This document shows positions 1 to 11,796 of a stretch of 64,000 nucleotides of DNA, piece by piece. The DNA comes from Earliella scabrosa. Its lineage: Eukaryota > Basidiomycota > Agaricomycetes > Polyporales > Polyporaceae. The notes below the pieces were generated by a model. The model saw only the letters and a list, made by a program, of their open reading frames with translations. It was not told the DNA's origin and did not search any database. Within the stretch, counting starts at the first letter, position 1, and every line of letters begins with the position of its first letter. Position numbers and translations under genes: made by a program. The stretch lies in NCBI GenBank assembly GCA_022605405.1, contig JABYQQ010000008.1, positions 1,736,001 to 1,800,000 on the forward strand, written 5' to 3'.

Positions 1-1884
1 TGGCCTGGCAGCACGGAAGCGCATGAGACTTACAGGTTCGAGTATACCCCAGGTATACGCGCCTCCTCGAGCTTGCCGGGGAGCTGTCCAAGCCATCGCT
101 CAGGCCGCCATTCGCCAGCATCCTCTCCCCACAGAGCCTTGTTGGTGTTGCTCGCTTGGATATGGAGCAGCACAAGCGTGCCTCGAGTCACTGGTACCTC
201 GCTTATCATAGAACCATCCCGCCCTCGGACGGGGAAGGAGAGAGGAAGGGACATGTCCCTTGCGGCGCTGTCGTGAGGTCATCAGCAGAATGTCCACATT
301 AACCACCAAAGAGGCTACGAAGGGAGAACATACCGCCGGCCGATGAGGGGAACAGGTGCGAAGACGCGCAGAGTCTCTCGGCAGACCGCGTCGAGGTAAG
401 GAAGCTTCACGAGCTCGTCGTACGCGATATCGTCGCCATCCGAGCCGCCTCCAGCTGCTTGTATCTCTGCCCGGAGCTTGTCTTGTACAGTAGGATGCTG
501 CGCCAGGAGGTAAAGTATCCGCGACAGCGCATTCGAGGTCGTATCCATGCCTGCGAGAGTGAAAGTCCTGAAGTACAGATTGAACGAAATGATGCTAGGC
601 AAGACGACGAAATTAACAAGCCCGACTCACGACATCTGCGCAATGAGCTCTTCGTCCGTCAACTTGTCCGTGTCAGTCGCGGTCGTGTTCGCCTTGACTA
701 CATATGGTCAAGTTCGAGTCAACCTCTGCAAACGGGCTAACACCGCAAGCTGCACATGATACGCACGAAGGATGCTCATGAGGTCCTTGCCCTCCCCTAC
801 GCGCTGAACCAACTCGTCGTCGCCGCTTGCAAGCGCCGCCTTCTTCTCGCTGACAATTTCCTTCGACCGGCGAGCCATAGTATCGCCTATGTTCAGCATT
901 CGGTGCACCGTAGCCGACGGGATGAGGCGGGACAATCCCCACAGGGCTGACTCTGGGAGGAAGTTGGATAGCTGAGTCATCGTGAGACCCCAGATCAGAT
1001 TATCGCGGAGTACTGGGCTGCCGGAATAGTTGCAGTTAAGTCAGACTCAAAGCCTATACTCAATGGGTCACGAACACGTACAAGAAGAGCTTTAGAGATT
1101 CACCGTAGAGATCGGTGGAGTCGCTGACAAAGTCATCGAAGGAGTATCCAAGCCCGGCCTGCCCGAGCATCTCAAGCGTTGTGCGCGCCATCCAACCGTT
1201 CACGTCAATCTCCTGTGGCTCCTTGCCGACACGGCGTGCGATCGCCTTTTGAACCTTGTGTGCGATATCGTAGAAGATGTGGCTCATGTTACGCAAGTGT
1301 GCAGCCGAGAAGACGGGGTTCAGCATCTTACGCTGCTTTCGGTGCTGCTGGCTTTCGGTCGTGAGGAGACCAGGCCCAAGAAGCATATTGAAATCGCTGA
1401 TGATATGTTAGCGCTGCCAGTGTCACCATGGGAAAATATTCGTGCGTTCTCACTCGGTTTCGGTCACTCTCTTCGGCCACAGTTCAACATCCTTGATGAG
1501 GATGCTGTGCGTGGCCTTGGGATCGTACGTCTGTAGCATCTTCTCCTATACGCTATGTCAGTAGTGTGACGATCTGTAACCCAAGCGGCAACGTACCCCG
1601 AGGAGACCGGTCATCGCGTATGTAGGGCCATACGTCTCGTTAAGGTACATCCAATGCTTCCAGCTCTGTCGTTGCGTCAGCTCGGGGAAATTGCCTAGGA
1701 GCAATCACTCATTCAGCTTTCTGATGTGAAGCTGGCGTGATGGACACATACCGGTGATAAGGGAAGTGGGGGCAGGGCCAGAGAGATTGTCGAGTGGAGA
1801 GGGAACTACGTATTCACGTAGGAGCCGCCATAAGAGATATCCCACTCCAGCGACCACTACGACTATGGGCGCAGAGACAGACAT
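1..1884 (-). CDS. Cytochrome P450 monooxygenase (copy 1), 3' end cut by window edge
   Basis: Membrane-anchored haem monooxygenase, expected in the ER and working with NADPH-P450 reductase; substrate unknown. The start at 1884 gives an N-terminal hydrophobic anchor followed by the proline hinge (LDNLSGPAPTS). Downstream exons encode the C-helix region (HRKQRKMLNPVFS), the I-helix AGMDTTSN with the oxygen-activating acid/Thr pair, the K-helix ETLR (ExxR) and the PERW motif, ending in PGVYSNL. The haem-cysteine exon and last two exons lie left of base 1. Every exon visible reads open with GT/AG junctions, so this looks like a functional gene truncated only by the window. Closest visible relative is copy 2, whose exon order is the same. 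The CYP family number cannot be assigned from sequence reading alone. Confidence 0.9.
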
Positions 1885-2838
1885 AGTCGAATCCGCCGGG
1901 TAGAGGTGCACGGGAATCTTTCAATGGTGAGAATGGAGTGAGGAGTCGTACGCGTAGGAGGGACTCAGCTGGGGGTAGCGAGGGGCTGCAGGTGTAAAGC
2001 GAGTACTTATACGTGAGAACACATAGACGACACGGAGCGCAGTGGGTCAGGACTTACGCTATCTCGGCGGCCCACCCGCGGTTCACACGGGGACCGACCA
2101 TCCCGGTACAATGAAGGTTTGGCTGAAATTTGTGATGCAACATGATGGCTTCAGGGTATTCCGTAGTACTTAGCCTTACCCAGTCATCCTGAAACCCTTA
2201 AGCAATGTCGCCTATGACTTGTCCGCAATAAACTTGTCGACGACATTGCCGGACGGTGACGCGACTTCCTACCTTGTCGGCTTCCCGATCCAAGCCTGGT
2301 GCGCGGTACCTTAGCATCCGCAGTCGGCCTATTGAAGACATTGCCGATCGAAGACGTGAGCGCACGGCTGGGAGGCATTGCTGATTGTCGAGTCAGTCGA
2401 GTGAGGCGCTGCGCAGTTCGGATTGCCCGATGATGACGGAGGCAGGCTGCTAGGCATCTGAGTTGGGACTAGCTGAGCGGGATCGGACGTTGTGTTTGAA
2501 GGGAAAGGAGCGAGAAACACGCTGCCTGTACCCAAGGTAGGTGGCTGTAAAGAAGACTCAAACCATGTCTATCACCCAGAGTCAATTTGTAGTAGGCGTG
2601 GGAAGAGATCCGCCTAATGATGGAGGCGTCTACTTATTGAGCCGCCCGAGCCAGGGTTAAACGTCAACATACGAACTTCGAACGAAAGCTGCCTCGCAGG
2701 CAGCTACATTCCCAGGTGATTATAGCAAAACCACAAAACCGCTGACTAAAAATCATCCGGCCAAGAGATGACACTACTAAGTATACTGATAGGCGACGCC
2801 GTGGGCGAACCAGAAGAGAATGTGAGCCTGTAAATGTC
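1885..2838. other. Intergenic spacer between P450 copies 1 and 2
   Basis: About 950 bases holding the promoter side of copy 1 and the 3' flank of copy 2. No open frame here has recognisable protein similarity, and I see no repeat or RNA gene. Confidence 0.5.
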
Positions 2839-5096
2839 CTACAGCGCTTGAACCTTGAGCAACATCTCTGGCTTAGTGCTTTCCTCGCCCATAGTTGGAT
2901 ATGATACCGCAGAGGAGAACCACGACACAGGCTTCTCCGTGAGCTCGAACTTGAACGCGGGCAACAACACGGAGAGCACGACCTCTGCGATAGTAGGGGA
3001 AGAGGTGTCAGCGCAGGTCATCGTAAAGCACAGGGAATACTAACTCATCTCGACTTGAGAAAACTTGAACCCGCTGAAGACAAGTGGGCCGAGGCCCGTC
3101 AGTTCACCATAACATAAAGACGGGACAAGATGAAACTCACATGCACGCGTGTCCTCCGCCAGAGAATGACATCCTGATTGCACCGTCGACTGTCAGCTTC
3201 CTCAAATCTCGTCTCAATACCACGAGATCCACTCACAAGTTCGAGTACACCCCCGGAATCCGCGCCTCTTCGAGCTCTTTAGGAAGCTGACTGAGCCATC
3301 GTTCAGGCCGCCATTCCGCGGTATCCTCGCCCCACAATGTCTTGTTGAAGTTGCTGGCTTGAAGATGAACGAGCACATTCGTGCCTCGAGTGATTGGCAC
3401 CTCCGTGATCATAGAGCCGTCACGTCCCCGGACGGGAATGGAGAGGGGGAGAGACGTGTCCTTCGCGGCGCTGTTTTGCCCATTTAACATCAACTTCATC
3501 GAATCCACTAATATGCTGCTGCCACTTGCAGCTGTGACGTACCTACGACCCGTGAGAAGCACGGGCGCAAACAAACGCATGGTCTCGCGACAGACAGCAT
3601 CGAGGTAAGGCAGCTTGACAAGATCGTCGTACGCAAGATCGACATCAGAATTCCCTCGGGCTTCTTGTATCTCTTCCCGGAGCCTATCTTGCGCACTCGG
3701 GTGCTTCGCAAGCAGATACAGAATTCGCGAGAGTGCATTGGAGGTCGTATCCATGCCAGCGAGAATAAAGGTCCTGCAGTCAAGGTTCAGAGATAATCAC
3801 AAGACGGTATGCCAAAGAACGTACGACATCTGCGCAATCAGCTCATCATCCGTTAACTTCTCTGCGTCGGATGCGGTCGTGTTGGCCTTGACTGTCAACG
3901 ATAACAGTCAAAGATTCAGTCACGACTTCAGAAAATGAGAGGATAGTGCAAGCATAGAGAAATACGCACGAAGGATACTCATGATGTCCTTACCCTCCCC
4001 GATGCGCTGAAGCAACTCGTCATCTCCACTGTTAAGTGCCGCCTTCTTCTCGTCAATAATCTCTTGAGATCGGCGCCTCATGGTATCGCCTATATCGAGG
4101 AGGCGGTGCACCGAAGCCAGTGGAACCACGCGAGAGAGCCGCAGAAGGACTGAATCCGAGAAGAACTGGGAGAGCATCATGACAGCGGTGCTCCAGATAA
4201 AATTCTTCTCACTCATGACCGGGCTAGTGGAGTCATCTCAGTTCAAATCAAACGATGCATCAATAGGGTGAGAAGTACGCACAAGAACATCTTCAAAGAC
4301 TCTCCATAGGGGTCGCTGGAGTCGTTAACGAAGTTGTCGAAGGAGTACCCGAGCCCGGCCTGCCCGAGCATCTCCAGTGTCGTGCGCCCCATCCAACCGT
4401 TAATGTCGATCTCTTGTGCTTCTGTCCCCACACGATCTGCGATTGCCTTCTGGACCTTGTGTGCGATGTTGTAAAAGATGTGGGTCATGTTGCGCAGGTG
4501 TGCAGCCGAGAAGACAGGGTTCAGCATCTTGCGCTGGCGCCGGTGCGTTTGTCCTTCGGTAGAGAGAATCCCAGGTCCGATGACCATTTGGAAGTCACTA
4601 TTTGTACATCAGTGCTGTTCACCAGAGTCGGGCAGCATCGCTGTGCTTACTCACTCAGATGCGGTCGTCCTCTTTGGCCAAAAATCCGCTTCCTTGATGA
4701 GGATGTGGTACATGGCCTTCGGATCGTATGTCTGCAACATCTTTGCCTATGCCGGGGTATGCGAGGTGAGCAGAGCGACAGGTATCTGATCGTGAAGTCA
4801 CGCACCCCGAGGACACTGGTCATAGCGTATGTCGGACCATATGTCTCGTTAAGACGCTCCAAGTTCTCCCGACTGTGACGCTCCATAAGCTGCTCCAGGT
4901 TTCCTTGGGCATGAGTCTTAATTAGCGATATGTACAGAGTTCAGCGTCGTGATCAACACATACCGGTCAGCAGCGACTTGGGTGGAGGGCCAGGAAGGTT
5001 ATCAAGTGGAGACCGGACCACGTATGCACGCAAGATCTTCCATAGCAGGTAGCCTGCTATCGCGAGGACCGCTACCAAAGGTAAAGGAATGGACAT
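2839..5096 (-). CDS. Cytochrome P450 monooxygenase (copy 2)
   Basis: Complete P450 in about 12 exons with the architecture shared by the array: N-terminal anchor (MSIPLPLVAVLAIAGYLLW), proline hinge (LDNLPGPPP), HRRQRKMLNPVFS, GLGYSFDNF, I-helix AGMDTTSN, K-helix ETMR, PERW, a haem loop FSGGGHACIG split by an intron after the Cys codon, then FKFSQVEM and a final exon ending in KPEMLLKVQAL. The start at 5096 is fixed by the anchor and a TATA-like site about 100 bases upstream. Odd point: the haem loop has His where most family members have Arg (FxxGxRxC). CYP51 also has His there, so this does not imply inactivity. The gene is about 65% alike to copy 1 by eye. Substrate unknown. Confidence 0.92.
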
Positions 5097-5198
5097 CTTT
5101 GAGATGAGGTACGAGGAGAGCTGTTAAAGTGAGAGTCTAGTTTGTGTCGAATATGAAGGAACTTCGCTGTCTGCAAGAGCACTCGCCATAGGTACGAG

Positions 5199-5207
5199 GT
5201 ATATATC
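5199..5207 (-). promoter_or_regulatory. TATA-like box of P450 copy 2
   Basis: GATATATAC-like sequence on the minus strand about 100 bases upstream of the ATG at 5096; position and composition fit a fungal TATA element, but no transcript start is known. Confidence 0.4.
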
Positions 5208-5570
5208 CCAACACAAAGACCATGCGCAGCACAGAGGGCTCGCAATCGACGGATTCTCTCGGCGCCCATCCGGGCTCCAGCGGGGACGGACGTGGCGGTG
5301 GAATGGAATGTCTGACTGAAATTCATTACGCAAGACACATCTCCTGGAATCATGACAAGGCACTTAACTCGTGTGGTATGGAGCTTCCAATTCACATTGA
5401 ATCCCAGCCAGCCGCAAAACGTTGCCCATACTCGGATCCGCAGTCAACGTTCAGCCGTCTAGGACGCACCCGATTGCTGAAGGTACGGCAATCCCCTAGG
5501 GCCTATGATATGACCGGGTTTCAATACAAAATTCAGCAAGCCAGATACACCGCCTGCGGGATTACCACTC

Positions 5571-5630
5571 ACCGGTGACCGAGACGTGATTGTCGAGGAA
5601 GGTGCTGCGCATTGCATAGAGAGCGGTATG
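5571..5630 (-). pseudogene. Relic of a P450 first exon
   Basis: On the minus strand this stretch reads ALYAM-R-STFLDNHVSVTG followed by a GTGAGT donor. It lines up with the first exon of the array members (ALYAVWRVF...LDNLPGP...TG) with an internal deletion. It lies between copy 2 and the decayed copy B and may be the 5' remnant of that same dead gene. The match is short, so this is tentative. The remainder of 5097-5984 shows nothing recognisable. Confidence 0.35.
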
Positions 5631-6021
5631 GCGGTGTCTTAGCTGTTGCATCGGGACCTAAGTTGTACAAGAGTCCGGGAGCGGGGCACGTCGAGCAAGT
5701 TTCTGGGTGTTATTTGACCGCCTCTACGGTTAAGACTGTGAGTACCCAGCAACCGTAAGAGATCAAACTGTAAGATGACTGAGGATGGGAGCGTGGGACA
5801 TCACGATCTCAGCGTCCCTCGTAGCGCTCCGCGCCTTTCGCACTACATTGCGGCATCATGGTTATGGACACCCAATGATGTTGTCGGGCCGCAAGGCCGA
5901 GTCAATGACCCTACTACGTGAACACTACTGCACACGGGCCGGGAGTACTCAATTTGGCGCTATAACGCATGTACTCACCTGCAGCGATATCTCCGGCTTC
6001 GTGGTCTCCTCGACCATCGTT

Positions 6022-8387
6022 CATCAGCAAAGTCCCGAAACGCTTACGCGATTGGGAAGCGCTCCCCCGCGCGTGGGCGCTTGCGAGCGCTCGCGATCGC
6101 GGTCCAACCGAATACGATCGGGCGAGCGATTTACAATCGCCCCCATTCGGATACTATCGCTCGCGACATCTCGTTTGCGCTCGTCGCCGCTTGCCAGCTG
6201 GGAGGGGGGTTGGGTTGCGACCTGTCCGCCAAAGGGCGATGCGGCACTCGGGGTCAGGCTGGTACCCGTATAAACAAACTTGCCATAGTATGATCAAAGT
6301 TTGTCGGGTCGAAACCGCCGCCAGTCATCGCTGTCGGAGGAGTGAGCTCGTCGTGTTGGAAGTTGAACCGAGGAGTTGTCAGCGGACACGATCACATGAC
6401 CGGCGCGACTTCCCAACGGGTGCATCTCCACGCTGGGCCCAGCCCTCCTCTGCTGTCAATCGGGACATGGGCGAAACAGCCGCCTATAAAAGGCCTGCAA
6501 CAATCCAACCCGCTCCTGTCCTCATACCACCACCATCCCCAACTCCTCTACTGGGCTTGTCACGATCTCTGGCTCTGCTTTGAACACACTCATCATCCCT
6601 CGTACTCGCCTCTGAACGTATGTTGCTGCCGTATCCTCTAAGTCAGTCAACCTGCCCGGTGCCCCAACTCATCTTCAGTAAGTCCTCAAATTCTCGGTAT
6701 ATGCGTGTATATGCGCTCTGTATGCGCATATACTGACTATACTGTCTTCTCAGCCCCCTCCCCCACGGGGCTCTACGACAATGAGGTCCTAGGTCCCAGG
6801 TATGTCCGCTGCAATCACGATGGTCATTCTCTCAAATTGTGCGTCAACATAGCTTACCCTAGAAGGAACATGATCACACTTGCGCCCTGTCCTCAGAACG
6901 AGGGGGTCTCGGTACGTCCCTAGTATATCGGTTTCTGCTAGCATTCAAAGTGCTCATTCTGATGCTCTACCAACCGGACGCCAAGGCGACGAAGAGACTC
7001 CTTTCTGGAATACGATGCCTTTCTCACCCACACACCAACGCTTCTCTCCGTCTTGTACTCAGGTGCGTTCATGGCACGATCCGGTCCGCTCACGCCGGTG
7101 ACCTCGACGTCCAGAAAAGTCACGCTGTCCGGGGTATGTCCCCTCTTCCTCTCTCTCCGAGTCCGCCGACACACACATGCCCACATCCTCTGTAGGGGCG
7201 GCCATTGCCACTTGCCTTCCCTCGCCGAGGACCTCTGGCTCCCTTCCACCTCAGCACGCTCTTTTGCGGCGCACGAGCACGACGACTCGGATGAGCATGC
7301 TCATGCGCACGCCACGTCGAGCTCACCCGCCGCCTCTCAAGTTCTCGCCCTCCGGTTTCCCGCGACGACTCGGACTCGCTGGCGGGCACAACCGCGCGTT
7401 CTCGCCCATTGTGACCGCCACTCACTAACCCATGCACACGACATCGCCTGAGTATAGCGTCGAGCGAGTATGCGTCCTCGAGTTCAACCCAGTATGCGCC
7501 CACCAGCGACGCCGAGCACACGTCCACGAGCTCGTCCAGAGCACGCGGACACGCACACAAACTTTACCGAGCACGCGGCCACGATGTCGACCCACCACAC
7601 CATCGCCAGGCCTACAATACGATTGGTAAGTCCGAACGTCCACTTTGTCTGGTGAGACGAGATGGAGTCTCAACGGTCTGGACAGGAGAAGGCGAGTCCT
7701 TTGACTCAAGCCGAGCAGCGTGCGGCCGGACTGGACGCAACCGTCAACAAGGAGACTCTCAGGCTCAATTCTACTGCTTGACGACGCCTGGCGACAGTGT
7801 CTGCTTGCCTGCTTGCTCTCGTCTGTGACTCTGCGCATCATTTGCGCGTCTGCTCGGCCTCGCTGGGCTGCTACCGGCTCTCATGGTCCTGCTTATCTCC
7901 CTGTTGCCTGCTGCACCGGTTTTCTCTCCTCGGCTCTAGTCTATTGCTCGTGAGCTCTTGTCCCCATTCTCGCTGTGAGAGTCCTGCGTCCTGTATCCTG
8001 CGTCCTGTATCGAGTAGAACTTCCTGTGTTGCCTTTGTAGATATACCAATATATTCTATCGTCAGTGTGTTCTATATATGCGTCATTTGAGTACCTCGAG
8101 TGCCCTGATCGTGCCCGCTACTATAGAGGCGCGCCTCACCCATTGCTCGACAAGCGTCCCAACGCCAACAACCCTTGGCAAGGGCACATTCGAAAACGAG
8201 CGATGCAATCGCCCGCGAGAGCCCCCTGCGCGCTCAGCGATTGCAAGCGGGTCGCGGGCCGATTGCGCGATTATACTCGAGTGGAAAAAGATAACACTCG
8301 AGTGCGCGCGCTCGCCCCCGAATGGGAGCGATTGCGTCGCTCGCCGGCGCTCGGGGCCGAGTAGAAGCGTTTCGGGTTTTTGCTGAT
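6022..8387. mobile_element. Non-autonomous DNA transposon with terminal inverted repeats
   Basis: The ends form an imperfect inverted repeat: ATCAGCAAA-nn-CCCGAAACGCTT, about 21 of 23 positions, at 6023-6045 and, reversed, 8365-8387. GTT occurs on both sides (6019-6021 and 8388-8390), suggesting a 3-bp target duplication. Both subterminal regions (about 6060-6180 and 8200-8350) are crowded with GCGATTG/CAATCGC and GAGCG motifs in both orientations, as in transposase-binding arrays of class II elements. No transposase was recognised. The interior (6480-7660) has a TATAAAAGG box and several short open frames in pyrimidine-rich DNA, which could be a captured or noncoding transcription unit. The insertion splits the last exon of a P450 relic. 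Superfamily not assigned. Confidence 0.7.
6485..6493 (+). promoter_or_regulatory. TATA box inside the TIR element
   Basis: A clean TATAAAAGG is followed by a pyrimidine-rich stretch and GTAAGT/CAG-like splice signals (for example near 6679 and 6750). It could drive a transcript within the element; no convincing protein was found downstream. Confidence 0.35.
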
Positions 8388-8985
8388 GTTGGGTATGTCA
8401 CCGCGGACGAGCGGCCCGAGTTCCACGCAATCGGCCAGTGTGAGCTCGAACATAAACGCTAATGGAGAGCAACTGTGCAGGACGCGTGAGCGTACTTCGT
8501 CGACGATCACGAGTTATATTCACTCATCGCTAGCTGAGAGAACTTGTACCGGCTGGGTGAGCTTTGTGTCTGTTGAAGTCTGTAAGAGCGGGACCAAACT
8601 TGCGCAAATGTCCTTCTCCAAAGAACACCGTCCTGGTTACGACATCGGCGGACAGTCTTCTTATAATTCAGATACGGAACAACGGAATTGACTCACGTGT
8701 GCGGATACACCCCCCAGTGGATCCAGAAAGCTGGCCGTCAGACCGCCATTGCGAGGCGTCGTCGCCCAACGACGCCTTGTTGCCGTTGCTCAGCGGAGAT
8801 GAATGAGGAGCATGCCCCTCGTCACGGGTACTACTACGTGTTTGGCCCTTTGACAGGGATCGACAAAGGAAGGAGGATTATTTTTGTTGATCTAAAGGTC
8901 AACCCACTAACGACATCGGAAAAGGACGAAGGGACTCGACACTCTGAACGTCTCCAACCTCGGGTTTTCTGTCCAACCTGCTCAA

Positions 8986-11220
8986 TCATAGAGGCTTGAC
9001 CTTCAGCAGCATCTCCGGCTTCGTGCTCTCGAGACCCATCGTCGGGTAGATGACAGCAGAAGTGTTCCAAGTGATTGGTCTCTCGGTTAGCTCGAACGAG
9101 AAACTGGTCAGGAGAACAGCCAGGACGACCTCTGCGCTTAAGTTCAGGATCTCGCATGGCGTGATATCAGACAGATACGCACTCATTTCAAGCTGCGAGA
9201 ACTTGAACCCACTGTCCGAGTGGAAGCGTCAATACACCGTCCGGTATCTGCCACAAGAGAGCCACGTACATGCAAGAATGAACGCCGCCTGAGAAAGTCA
9301 TCCTGCCATAGCGGTTAAATCAATCACTATCCGTGCTTGCAACCGATGAGACTGCACGCACAGGTTTGAGTACACGCCCGGAATATGCGCCTCCTCCAGA
9401 ACCTCCGGGAGGGACGCGAGCCAACGCTCGGGCTTCCAATCGCCCGCGTCCTCGCCCCAAAGCGCCTTGTTCTTGTTGCTCGCCTGAAGATGCGCGACGA
9501 CAGCCGCGCCTCGGGGTATGACTACTTCGGTCTTGAGCTTCCCGTCGCGACCACGAACAGGCTGCGAGAAAGGAAGGAGCAGGTTCTTGGTCGCACTATG
9601 AGTGTGAGAGGGACAGGGGTAGCTGACGAGCAGAACATAGAGCGAGAATGTACGCACGTGCGCGCTACGAGCGGGACTGGAGCGAACACTCGGAGGGTCT
9701 CGCGACATACCGCATCAAGATACGGCAGCTTCATGAGGGTGTCGTAATCGAGGTCCACAGTCCCGCCATTAGTCGCCTCAACTAATTCGGCACGAAGTTT
9801 CCTCTGTGCATCCGGATGGATTGAGAGTTGATGCAAGATACGCGAGAGGGCGTTGGAAGTCGTGTCCATGCCCGCAAGGATGAACGTTCTAGATCCGTGT
9901 GAGATGCCAATTCATGAAGGAAGAGCTTGTGGACCACGTACGAAGTCTGCGAGAGAATCTCTTCGTCAGTCATCTGCTCCGAGGGGGTGGCGGCCATGTT
10001 CGCCTCAACTACGCTCCGAGATCAATTCAGAGAAAGGTTGATAGTCAGGGCGACGGAGACGTACGGCAGATACTCATAATTTCCTTTCCTTCTCCGACCT
10101 CCGCCTTGATCGCCTCGTCTCCCATACGAAGAGCAGCCTTTCGCTGGTCAATTATCTCCTGCGCGCGTCGGAACATCGTATCCGAGATGTCCAGAAGCCG
10201 CTGAAGCTCCTTGTGCGGCACTAGCCGGAGAATGCGCCTGATCGTTTCGTCGGAGAAGTAGTAGGAGAGTCTTGCAACTACCGGACCAAGCGGGCGAAGC
10301 CGAGTCATTAAGGGGCTATGGAGCGATGAGTACATGAGCTGCAAGAAAGACGTGCGAACTCACAAAAACATCTTCAACGACTCCCCGTACGCGTCGGCAG
10401 AGTCCTCACCGAGATTGTCGAAAGAGTATCCTAGGCCAGCCTGTCCGAGCATCTCGAGCGTGGTACGTCCGTGCCAACCGTTCATGTCGAGAACGTCGGC
10501 CTGACCATCTTTGGGAAGTCGGTCCTGGAGGGCAGCGCGAACCTGCAAATAGCCATGAACCATGAGCACAGTGAGCATAACATTCGTTTGGCCGTGACCC
10601 TACCTTATGAGCAACCCCGTAGAATATGTGGGTCATATTGCGCAGATGAGCGACCGAGAACACCGGGTTGAGCAGCTTCCTCTGTTTGCGATGTTGAGTG
10701 CCACGAGTCGACAACAAACCAGGGCCTAGAAGCACAGTGACTCCACTGCAAGAGACCATGAGTAAGAGAGCTATCTATGATAGAGTTGAACGTACCCCGA
10801 GGGCGCAAGGCCCTTTTGCAGGTATTCTTGGTCCTTGATCAACATATAGTGTAGCGCCTTGGGATCATGAATGAGTACCATACGCCGCTACAAAATGACC
10901 AGTCAGCTCGACCACTCAGATGTCCGAGTAGTGATGCTTACACCCAGAAATCCTCGCAGTTGGAACACGGGACCGTAGGTCTCGGCCAATTCGGCCAAAC
11001 GCATCCAGCTCTGGCGCTGAGCGAACTCGAGCAGATGTCCTAGAGTAGTGTTAGGACGACAATCAGAATGACATTAAGAGTCATTCGTACCTGTAAGAAT
11101 CGACGGGGACGATGGCCCAGGAAGGTTGTCGAGGTCGTACGTAGTGAGGAACTTGTTGAATACTCGCCATACTGCATACAGCGCGGCCAGGGCCAAAACA
11201 GTGGAGATGGTGCTCGGCAT
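8986..11220 (-). CDS. Cytochrome P450 monooxygenase (copy 3)
   Basis: Complete P450 in about 12 exons, all junctions GT..AG and all frames open. N-terminal anchor (MPSTISTVLALAALYAVW), hinge LDNLPGPSSPS, HRKQRKLLNPVFS, GLGYSFDNLGEDS, I-helix AGMDTTSN, ETLR, PERW, haem loop FSGGVHSCIG, then FKFSQLEM and C-terminus KPEMLLKVKPL. The start at 11220 is the first Met of the anchor, with a TATA-like GGTATATT about 50 bases upstream. It belongs with copies 4, 6 and 7 as one subfamily (shared SEQMTDEEILSQTS, EVGEGKxIMSICR, THIFYGVAHK). Like copy 2 it carries His instead of Arg in the haem loop, whereas copies 4 and 7 keep Arg. Substrate unknown. Confidence 0.93.
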
Positions 11221-11265
11221 TCCAGCTGTAGTGAGAGTACCGGAGATCGTCGTGGTTCGGACGAC

Positions 11266-11273
11266 AATATACC
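11266..11273 (-). promoter_or_regulatory. TATA-like box of P450 copy 3
   Basis: GGTATATT on the minus strand about 50 bases upstream of the ATG at 11220; fits a core promoter element. Confidence 0.4.
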
Positions 11274-11796
11274 TTTGCGGAAATGCTGCGGGGTGCTAGC
11301 ATCCGCCGTCCGGGGTTAGGGTGGGTCCGGCGCCTATCAATTGATGAAGTTAAATCTAGTTAAATGGGCCCATTGCACGAAAATCAGAGTATGAGACATA
11401 CGACGCATCGTCCGACGTACTCCTGCCAGCACAACCGCGCGGAAATGACCTTGAACTTGTGTACTCGGATGTTCGGTAGCTTGGAGATTGTCCATGGATT
11501 GTCACTCCCAGAGTCCCAGTCTTGAGGCGTCGTTGTGCTATTCCAGCTGCCGGTGCTGATCTCTCCTGCGACTGTATTGGGGACAGTCTCTCGCCGCTCG
11601 CGAGTGTGAACAAGTGTGGTCCAAGCCAGGGAGGTCAGTACCCCGCAGCCGAGAAGGTGGCGTTTGTAGGGGTTATTCATGAGCAAGGTCAAGAACTATC
11701 GGAAACCTTTGACAGTACGGTTGAGGCTATCATCGATGGGAGAGTCACTCACATCAGGAGGGCGCTTCTGCTCCAGCGGCTCCACCTGGTACCGGA

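Larger units (their letters stand above)
5985..8890 (-). pseudogene. Decayed P450 (copy B), interrupted by a TIR element
   Basis: Only 3' exons remain. 5985-6021 encodes TMVEETTKPEIS, matching the array C-terminus (PTMGxESTKPEMLL). 8388-8480 encodes FMFELT...VEL, matching the preceding half of that same exon (FSFELTDKPIEW). The two halves are separated by the element at 6022-8387. Further 5', about 8540-8560 resembles the GFKFSQLEM exon, and 8690-8890 matches the PERW/PVRG exon (ILLPLSIPVKG) with frame damage. Upstream exons (anchor, I-helix) are absent: copy 3 begins about 100 bases away. It has the same orientation as copies 1-5, so it is a dead tandem copy. Confidence 0.75.

Noticed and set aside
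3120..3170. His in the haem loop of copy 2 as proof of inactivity
   Set aside because: CYP51 enzymes carry His at the same position and are active; the gene is otherwise intact.
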